This document shows, in pieces, positions 43,561 to 50,900 of a DNA stretch of 64,000 bases; the first letter of the stretch is position 1; each line of letters opens with the position of its first letter. The stretch is taken from contig NZ_RJSE01000009.1 in assembly GCF_003725695.1 (NCBI RefSeq), forward strand, positions 310,001-374,000, written 5' to 3'. This DNA comes from Nocardioides marmoriginsengisoli (GTDB lineage: Bacteria; Actinomycetota; Actinomycetes; Propionibacteriales; Nocardioidaceae). A model generated the notes under the pieces. It was not told the origin of the DNA and did no database searches. It saw only the letters and a program-made list of their open reading frames with translations. A program made the translations under genes and the position numbers.

Positions 43561-44139
43561 ATGAGCGCCGTACCGGAGTCGCGCACCTCGGAGGACCTGG
43601 CCCTCGACGCCGCCCGCGAGGCGATCCTCGCCGTGGGCTGGAGCCGTACGACGCTCACCGACATCGCCCGCCGCGCCGGCCTCAGCCGGATGACGCTCTA
43701 CCGCCGCTGGCCGGAGATGAGCGCGCTCCTCGGCGACCTGATGACCCGCGAGTGGGCCGGCCTGGTCGACCTCGGCGGACGGTCCGCGAACCACCGCGAG
43801 CGCCTCGTCGACGGCATCGTCAGCACCGTCCGCGCGCTGCGCGCCAACGAGCTGTTCACCCGGATCATCGAGCTCGACCCCCAGATGCTGCTCCCCTACC
43901 TGCTGGAGCGCCCCGGTCGTTCCCAGGAGCTGGTGCTGACGCTGACCACGGCCGAGATCACTGCGGGCCAGCAGGCCGGCGAGATCCGGGACGGCGATCC
44001 GCGACTGCTCGCCCGGACGCTCCTCCTCACCGCCCACGGCTTCACGCTGTCGGCGCAGACCATGACCGGTGACGGCCTCGCCGACGCCGACTTCGATCGC
44101 GAGCTCGCGCTCCTCGTCGAGAGGTACCTGACGCCATGA
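43561..44139 (+). CDS. TetR/AcrR family regulator of the glpD locus
   Basis: A 192-residue repressor. The HTH (about 28-50) reads TLTDIARRAGLSRMTLYRRW and is followed by PEMSALLGDLM. The ligand domain fills the remainder. Its stop overlaps the GlpD ATG (ATGA), so both are co-expressed, and it is divergent from the AGPS-like flavoprotein. The three-gene arrangement matches Rv2249c-Rv2250c-Rv2251. A longer reading upstream would cross the operator and is unlikely. Confidence 0.88.
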   Translation: MSAVPESRTSEDLALDAAREAILAVGWSRTTLTDIARRAGLSRMTLYRRWPEMSALLGDLMTREWAGLVDLGGRSANHRERLVDGIVSTVRALRANELFTRIIELDPQMLLPYLLERPGRSQELVLTLTTAEITAGQQAGEIRDGDPRLLARTLLLTAHGFTLSAQTMTGDGLADADFDRELALLVERYLTP

Positions 44140-45662
44140 GCACCGGACGCATCACCGCCGGGTCCGCCGGCATCCCGGAGTCCACCGACGTCCTCGTCAT
44201 CGGCCTCGGGGTCACCGGCGCCGGCGTCGCCCTCGACGCGGCCGCACGAGGCCTGGACGTCGTCGCCGTCGACGCATTCGACGTCGCCTGGGGGACCTCG
44301 CGGTTCTCCTCCAAGCTCGTGCACGGGGGGCTGCGCTACCTCGCCAAGGGCCAGGTCGCGATCGCCCACGAGAGCGCGGTCGAGCGCGGCATCCTGATGG
44401 AGTCGACGGCGCCGCACCTGATCCGCGCCCTGCCGATGGTGATCCCGCTGACCTCCGACGTCACTGCGTTCCAGGCGTTCCTGGCCCGGCGCGGCGTCGG
44501 TGCCGGGGACCTGCTGCGCAAGGTCGCGCGCACCGGCCGCGAGACGCTGCCCAAGCCCCGCCGGATCAGTGCGACCGAGACCAAGGCGCTGGCCGGCGTG
44601 ATCCGCCGCGACACCCGCGGCGGGGTCCTTTCCTGGGACGGGCAGCTCGAGGACGACGCCCGCCTGGTCGTCGGTCTCGCGCGTACCGCTGCCGCCGAGG
44701 GCGCCCAGGTGCACACCCGCACCCGCGTGCTCGAGGTGACCGGGGACGGCGCGCTGCTCCGCGACGAGCTGACCGGTGAAGAACGCCGGATCACCGCGAA
44801 GGCCGTCATCAACGCCACCGGCGTCTGGGCCGGCACGCTGATCCCCGGCATCGTCCTGAAGCCGAGCCGCGGCACCCACGTGGTGCTCCGCGCAAGCAGC
44901 CTGCCCAGCGTCCGCTGCGCGATCATGGCGCCCGTCCCCGGCTCGTCGAACCGGTTCGTGTTCGCGCTGCCGCAGCCCGACGGGAACATCTACCTCGGGC
45001 TCACCGACGAGGAGGTCGACGGCGAGATCCCGGACGTCCCCGAGGTGCCGGAGGAGGACGTCACGTTCCTGCTCGACGTGATCTCCCGGGTGCTGGAGAC
45101 GCCGCTCACCCGCGACGACGTCGTCGGGGCGTACGCCGGTCTCCGGCCGCTGCTGAAGAGCGACGGATCCACGGCCGACCTGTCCCGCAAGCACGCCGTG
45201 CTGACCTCGGACACCGGCGTGATCACGATCGTCGGCGGCAAGCTGACCACCTACCGGCGGATGGCTGAGGACGCCGTCGATGCCGCGGTGGCTCAGCGGT
45301 CGCTGGCGGCCGGACCGTGCCGCACCAAGGCACTGCCGATTCTCGGCGCCGCGGACGCCGACACCCTGGCGCACGTCGCCGCACCGCCCCGCCTGGTACG
45401 CCGGTTCGGCACCGAGGCGCCGGACGTGCTGGCGAACGCGCTCGCGCACGGGCTCTCCGAGGAGGAGGCGCTGACCCCGGTCAGCGCGACCGTGCCGGCG
45501 ACGCTCGCCGAGCTCGTCTTCGGGATCACCCACGAGGGCGCCGCCGACGTCGACGACCTGCTGGACCGTCGTACCAAGATCGGGTTGGTGCCGGTGGATC
45601 GGGAAGCCGCGCTGCCGCTGGCGCAGCGCGCGTTCGACGTCGTCGCGCGAGCGCGGACGTAG
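44136..45662 (+). CDS. glpD: Glycerol-3-phosphate dehydrogenase/oxidase
   Basis: A 508-residue membrane-associated flavoenzyme that oxidises sn-glycerol-3-phosphate to dihydroxyacetone phosphate and passes electrons to quinone. The FAD motif LVIGLGVTGAGVALDAAARG is near residues 20-40; SSKLVHGGLRYLAKG near residue 63 and GVWAG near residue 230 are family signatures; VGGKLTTYRRMAE near residue 370 closes the flavin domain. The C-terminal helical domain is present. It is translationally coupled to the TetR gene. Two exact 45-bp repeats follow the stop. Confidence 0.92.
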   Translation: MSTGRITAGSAGIPESTDVLVIGLGVTGAGVALDAAARGLDVVAVDAFDVAWGTSRFSSKLVHGGLRYLAKGQVAIAHESAVERGILMESTAPHLIRALPMVIPLTSDVTAFQAFLARRGVGAGDLLRKVARTGRETLPKPRRISATETKALAGVIRRDTRGGVLSWDGQLEDDARLVVGLARTAAAEGAQVHTRTRVLEVTGDGALLRDELTGEERRITAKAVINATGVWAGTLIPGIVLKPSRGTHVVLRASSLPSVRCAIMAPVPGSSNRFVFALPQPDGNIYLGLTDEEVDGEIPDVPEVPEEDVTFLLDVISRVLETPLTRDDVVGAYAGLRPLLKSDGSTADLSRKHAVLTSDTGVITIVGGKLTTYRRMAEDAVDAAVAQRSLAAGPCRTKALPILGAADADTLAHVAAPPRLVRRFGTEAPDVLANALAHGLSEEEALTPVSATVPATLAELVFGITHEGAADVDDLLDRRTKIGLVPVDREAALPLAQRAFDVVARART

Positions 45663-45786
45663 GCCGGGCGCGACCCTCACCGCGTCTCGACAGGCTCGAC
45701 GTCCGGGCTCCCCCCGGTCCGGGCGACCGTGAGGTCGGCTGGGCCGGGCGCGACCCTCACCGCGTCTCGACAGGCTCGACGTCCGG
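45662..45786 (+). repeat. Two exact 45-bp direct repeats, 80-bp period, carrying the dispersed element
   Basis: The 45 bp at 45662-45706 recur exactly at 45742-45786. Each copy contains GCGACCCTCACCGCGTCTCG followed by the dispersed-repeat core. They fill the gap between the converging glpD and response-regulator genes. The orientation is the same in both, so this is a local duplication and does not form a hairpin. Confidence 0.85.
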
Positions 45787-45797
45787 CCCGCGCACCC

Positions 45798-46499
45798 TCA
45801 GGCCGGGTGCACCAGCCCGTTGTCGTAGGCGTAGACGATCGCCGCGGGCCGGTCCCGCAGGTCGAGCTTCGTGAAGATCCGGCCGATGTGGCTCTTCACG
45901 GTCAGCTCGGAGATGAACAGGTCCTCGGCGATCTCGGCGTTGGAGCGTCCGCCCGCCATCGCGCAGAGCACCTCGAGCTCGCGCGCGGTCAGGATCTCGC
46001 GGACGTCGCCGGACGCGTGCGAGACCGGCGCGCTCTGCCGGTAGCTGTTGAGCACCCGGCCGGTGACGGCCGGATCCAACCAGGAGTCTCCGGCGGCGAC
46101 CGCGCGGACCGCACGGATCAGGTCCTCGGCCGAGGAGTCCTTGAGCAGGAAGCCGGCGGCCCCGGCCCGTAGCGCGCCGGAGAGCATCTCGTCGTCGTCG
46201 AAAGTGGTCAGCACCAGCACGGGCGGTGCGTCCGGCTCGGCGGCCAGGGCGCGGGTCGCGGTGATCCCGTCGATCTCGCGCATCCGCAGGTCCATCACCA
46301 CGACGTCGACGTCCCCGGCGCTCGCGAGCGCGTCGGGCACCTCGGCGCCGTCGCCGCACTCGGCGACGATGTCGAACCCGTCGCGCTTGCGCAGGATCCG
46401 GCGCAGTCCGGAACGGACCAGCTCCTGGTCGTCGACGAGGACGACGCGGACCTCGGCGCCAGGGGCCGAAGCCCCTCCGCGCCCGTCACGAGCGTTCAC
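45798..46499 (-). CDS. NarL/LuxR-family response regulator
   Basis: A 233-residue DNA-binding response regulator. The receiver domain has the acidic pair in VVLVDDQELVRSGL (about 19-32), the phospho-acceptor Asp in DVVVMDLRMREIDG near residue 70, Thr in VLTTFDDDE and Lys in FLLKDSS. The LuxR-type HTH (about 165-225) reads LTARELEVLCAMAGGRSNAE and SELTVKSHIGRIFTKLDLRD. The GTG at 46499 overlaps the histidine kinase TGA. The 18-bp motif at 47839 and 53872 may be its binding site. Confidence 0.93.
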   Translation of the reverse strand: MNARDGRGGASAPGAEVRVVLVDDQELVRSGLRRILRKRDGFDIVAECGDGAEVPDALASAGDVDVVVMDLRMREIDGITATRALAAEPDAPPVLVLTTFDDDEMLSGALRAGAAGFLLKDSSAEDLIRAVRAVAAGDSWLDPAVTGRVLNSYRQSAPVSHASGDVREILTARELEVLCAMAGGRSNAEIAEDLFISELTVKSHIGRIFTKLDLRDRPAAIVYAYDNGLVHPA

Positions 46500-47782
46500 C
46501 ACGCCAGCCTCCCGGACCGGTGCGCGGAGCGGAGCGGGCAGGAGAGCAGACCGTTGCGCTCGCGCAGCGGCACCACCAGGTCGACCAGCCAGTCGCCGTC
46601 GACGGCCGTCGTGGTCAGCCGCGCGCCGAGCTGCTCGGCCCGGGCGCTCATCCCGGCGAGGCCGGACCCGGCGCCGTCGCTGACCACCTTCGCCGGCAGC
46701 GCGTTCCGGACGACGAGGCGCGCCTCCCGCGAGGTCACCGAGAACCGCACCCGCGCGGTGCTGCCGGGGGCGTGCTTGGCGATGTTCGCCAGCGACTCCT
46801 GCGCGATCCGGTAGAGGCCGAGCCCGGTCGCCTGGGCGAGCCTGCCGGGGTCGCCTGCCTCGTCGTACTCGACGTGCAGGCCGGCGCGCTCCAGCTGGGC
46901 GACGAGGTCGGCAATGTTCGACCCGCTCGGCAGCGCGCGCGTCTCCGACGGTCCGTCCGCGAGCGTGCTCACCGTCTGCCGGATGTCCACCATCGCCTGC
47001 CGCCCGACGCGCTCGGCGTCGGCGAGGGCTCCGTCGATGTCGGCGACCGCGGCGTCCTCGCCCTCGATGTCGCCGAGGGCGTGCCGTGCGCCGGTGATCT
47101 GGAGCAGCGTGACCGACAGCGAGTGCGCGACCAGGTCGTGGATCTCGCGCGCGATCCGCTCGCGCTCGGCCAGCGTGGCGCGCGCGTACTCGCCCTCGCG
47201 GGCGGCGCGCTCGGCGGTCAGCGCGCGCATCTGCCAGAGCAGCATGTAGCCGACGACGAAGCCGAGCGGTACGTCGACCAGGTGCACCGGCGTACCGTCC
47301 AGGCCGGGTCCGGCGGCGGCCGCGCCGATCATCGCGAGCGAGATCCCGCTGACGACCAGGCCGTTGCGGATGCCGTCCCGCGCCACCACCTCGGCGGTGA
47401 TGAGCGCGAGCAGCGCCGGGGCGACGTCGAGCGCCGTACCGGGTCCGACCGGGTTCCACAGCAGCAGCGCGGCGGCGCCGAGGCCGGCGACCGTCTCGGC
47501 GGTGTGCGCGAGGTGCCGGTTGAAGCCGATCATCCAGATGCCCGGCAGGATCACCAGCACCAGGGCGGCGGTGACCGGCTGCACCGGCCAGAGGGCGTCG
47601 CGCAAGCTCAGCGCGATGCCGACGGCACCGACCTGACCGAGGATCGCGACGACCGGGATCCACCACGGGTAGGCCAGGCCGTGGGCCGCGATGTGCTCCT
47701 CGATCCGGGTACGCAGCCAGCCGCCCGGCCCGGGAACGGGTTCCGCGGCAGGCGGGTCGGCGTAGGGGTCATGAGGGCGCAC
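46496..47782 (-). CDS. Sensor histidine kinase, NarL/DesK class
   Basis: A 428-residue kinase with about six membrane helices (residues 35-190), no large external sensor domain, and a HisKA_3 dimerisation domain. The phospho-acceptor His is in RERIAREIHDLVAHSLSVTL near residue 212. The ATPase domain has Asn in AQESLANIAKHAPGS and the glycine box GAGSGLAGMSARAEQLGA near residue 375. The GTG at 47782 is the only good start. It is co-transcribed with the response regulator. A palindromic motif lies 57 bp upstream of its start (47839-47856). Confidence 0.9.
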   Translation of the reverse strand: MRPHDPYADPPAAEPVPGPGGWLRTRIEEHIAAHGLAYPWWIPVVAILGQVGAVGIALSLRDALWPVQPVTAALVLVILPGIWMIGFNRHLAHTAETVAGLGAAALLLWNPVGPGTALDVAPALLALITAEVVARDGIRNGLVVSGISLAMIGAAAAGPGLDGTPVHLVDVPLGFVVGYMLLWQMRALTAERAAREGEYARATLAERERIAREIHDLVAHSLSVTLLQITGARHALGDIEGEDAAVADIDGALADAERVGRQAMVDIRQTVSTLADGPSETRALPSGSNIADLVAQLERAGLHVEYDEAGDPGRLAQATGLGLYRIAQESLANIAKHAPGSTARVRFSVTSREARLVVRNALPAKVVSDGAGSGLAGMSARAEQLGARLTTTAVDGDWLVDLVVPLRERNGLLSCPLRSAHRSGRLAW

Positions 47783-47838
47783 GGACCCAGCGTAGGCAGC
47801 CCGGGCGTCCTCGGCATCCGTCCTGGGTGGTCCCGGAC

Positions 47839-47856
47839 CTCCTACCAGGGTCGTAG
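47839..47856. promoter_or_regulatory. 18-bp motif upstream of the histidine kinase, repeated before the surface protein
   Basis: CTCCTACCAGGGTCGTAG. CCTAC and GTAGG form a 5-7-5 inverted repeat. The identical 18 bp occur at 53872-53889. The spacing and dyad fit a NarL-type response regulator site controlling its own operon. Confidence 0.55.
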
Positions 47857-47919
47857 GCGGGCGCGCCGGAGCCCCGCCCTGCGCTCGTGGTGCGCGGGAC
47901 GGGGCTCCTGACGAGCCGA

Positions 47920-50900
47920 TCAGCCGATCGGTACGGCGGTCACCACCAGGTTCTTGGTGTAGTGGAACCCACCACCCGGACGGGTCACCTTGCCGGTGCA
48001 GCTGACGAGCAGCATCCGGGCGGACCCGGTCGTGCTGAACAGCGACGCCGGCAGCTTCTTCGACCGCGGGTAGGTGCGCTTGCCGGTGACCTTGTAGCGG
48101 TGCACCTTGCCGGCGCCGTCCTTGATCTTCACGACCTGGCCGACCTTGGCCTTGCTCAGCCGCCAGAACGCACCGGGACGGTCGCGCTGGTCGGAGATGT
48201 GGCCGGCGATCACGGTGGTGCCGATCGCCTCGCCGATCGCCGCCGAGCTGCGCAGCCACCCGAGCCGGCGGACGTTGCCGGGCACGGTCATCGTGCCGCG
48301 CTTGACGCCGACGGTCTGCACCGGCGCCGTGATCCCGAGCCCGCCGAACTGCAGGTTGGTCGGGGCTCCGGCCACGCGGGCGCTGCTGCTGCCGGCCTGC
48401 GCGAACCCGGTGCTGATCACCGGTGCCGCGTACGCCGCACGGGAGACCACGAACGACTCCGCCGCGATGCCGCAGGCGTGCTGCGCGGGCTTGTTCAGGT
48501 CGTTGCCCGCGAGCTTGACCACCCAGGTGTAGTGACCCGGGAGGCCGACCTGGACCGCCGGCAGCCTGGTGGTGCCGTTCTGCGCGGTGAAGGTGAGCTT
48601 GCGGGCGACCTTGCCCGGCGTGCACATCGACGCGCTCCGCTTGGTGCTCGGGCCGTACAGCGTGGCGGTGCCCTGGATCGGCGCTCCGCCGGCCGCGATG
48701 CCCGCGATGGTCACGACGTCGGCCACCGGCTTGCTCACCGTGGTGCCGTTGGCGCGCACCGCGAGCTTCACCGTGCTGACCGTGCTCTTGGTGGTCACGG
48801 TCGGCTGCACCTTGACGATCGCCGGGGTGATGACGACGTTGCTCGGTGCGGTGACCTTCGGCGCCGGAGCGGGTCCGCCGCGCGGCGTCGGCGGGGTGTA
48901 GCCGGCCGACGCCTGGTTGCGCACCTCGCCGCGGTCGACGTCCTTTGTCGTCACCGTGTACGTCGCGGTGAACTCGGCGTCGTCGCCCGGCGCCAGCGTC
49001 GCGACCGAGGCCGGCGTGATCGCCGACAGGCCCGCCAGCGGGTCGGTGACCGAGACGTCCTTCGCGGTCGCCGGACCGGCGTTGTGCACCGTGAAGGTGT
49101 AGGTGATCACGTCACCCGGGTCGGCCTTGCCGGCGGTGCCGTGGTCGGTGGTGAGCTCACCCTCCTTGGTCACCGTGACGACCGGCTCCGGGTCCGGGCC
49201 GTCGACAGCGTCGTCGTCCGGGTCGGACTCGGTCTTGCCACCGGCCGGCGGGGTGCCGACAGCGGTCGCCTCGTTGAAGGTGCCGCCGGCGTCCACGTCA
49301 CCCTGGGTGACGGTGTAGTCCGCGGTGAAGGTCTGCGACGCACCCGGAGCGAGTGTCGCCGGGGCCGGGCTGATCGCGCCCAGGCCGGCGAGCGCGTCGT
49401 CGACGGTGACCCCGGTGAGGGTCACGTTGCCGGTGTTCTCCACCTCGAACGAGTAGGTGAGCACGTCGCCCTTGTCGGCGAGGTCGTCGTCGTGGGCATC
49501 GGTCTTGAAGGTCGAGGTCTTCTCGATGCTCAGCGACGGGTCCGGGTCGATGGCCTCGACCGTGACCTCGTTGCTGTCCTCGTCCTCCAGGGCCGGCACC
49601 GGGCCGCCCGGCGGGGTCGGCTTCCGGAACGACGCGGTCGCGGTGTTCACGACCGAGCCGTTGTCGACGTCGCTCTGCTTCACCGTGTACGTCGCGGTGA
49701 ACTCGGCGTCGTCGCCCGGCGCCAGCGTCGCGACCGACGCGGGCGTGATCGTCGACAGGCCCGCCAGCGGGTCGGTGACCGACACGTCGTGCGCGGTCGC
49801 CGGTCCGGCGTTGTGGACGGTGATCGTGTAGGTGATCACGTCGTCCACGTCGGCCTTGCCGGTGGTCCCGGCGTCGGTGGTCAGCTCGGCTTCCTTCTGC
49901 ACCGTGATCGTCGGGACCGGGTCCGGGCCGGGGACGACGTCGGTGTCGGTGTTCGACGTGACCGAACCACCCGAGGTCGGGGTCCCGGTGGCCGAGGCGC
50001 TGTTGCGGGTCGCACCGGCGTCCACGTCGGCCTGGGTGACCGTGTAGTTCGCGGTGAGCTCCTCGGTGTCCCCGGCCGCGACGTCGACCGACGCCGGGGT
50101 GGTGGCACCGATCTTGGCGTCGGTGATCGCCACGTCGTCGACGTCGACGTTGCCGGTGTTCTCGACGCTGAAGGTGTACTTCAGGACGTCGCCCTTGTCG
50201 GCCTTGCCGTTGCCGTTGGCGTCGGTGACGAACTCCGAGGACTTGTCGAGGGTGAGCGCCGGTGCGGCCACGAACGCGTCCGCGACGGTGGCGCAGGCCT
50301 CGTCGGTGTTGTTGGCGTCGACCGGGTCGAAGAGCGACCCGCTGATCTCGGCGCCCACGCAGATCGGCGTCGCGCTCGGTGCGGTCGGGGTGACCGCGAG
50401 CGAGAGCGTCTCCGGCTCGTCGGCGTCGAGGGTCCTCGGGTCACCGGAGCCGTCGACCGGCGTACAGGTCAGGGTGACCGCGCCGTCGACCGGTGCCGCA
50501 CCGCCGCCGGGGACCGTGCAGCTCCAGCCGGTCGGGGTGAGGTCGTCGACCTGCATCCCGGCCGGGACGTCGATCGCGACCGAGGCGTCGGCGTCGTCGC
50601 CCCCGCCCTTGTTCTCGATCGTGAACGGGATCGTGGTCGCCTCGCCCTCCTTCCACGGCGTGAGCGAGCCCGTCGTCACGGAGAGGTCGGCCTCGTTCAG
50701 CTGCACGCAGACCGGGAGCGGCTCCGCCGGCAGGGTCTCGGTCGAGTCGATCGCGACCGTGTTGCAGGCCTTCTGCGGTGCGTCGGCACCGGCTGCCGGA
50801 GCGGCGAGGAAGGTGACCTGCTTCTCCTCACCGGCGGCCAGGTCGCCGGTGACGGTGATCCGGATCGCCTTCTTGCCGGCCGCGCCGGCTCCCCAGTCGT

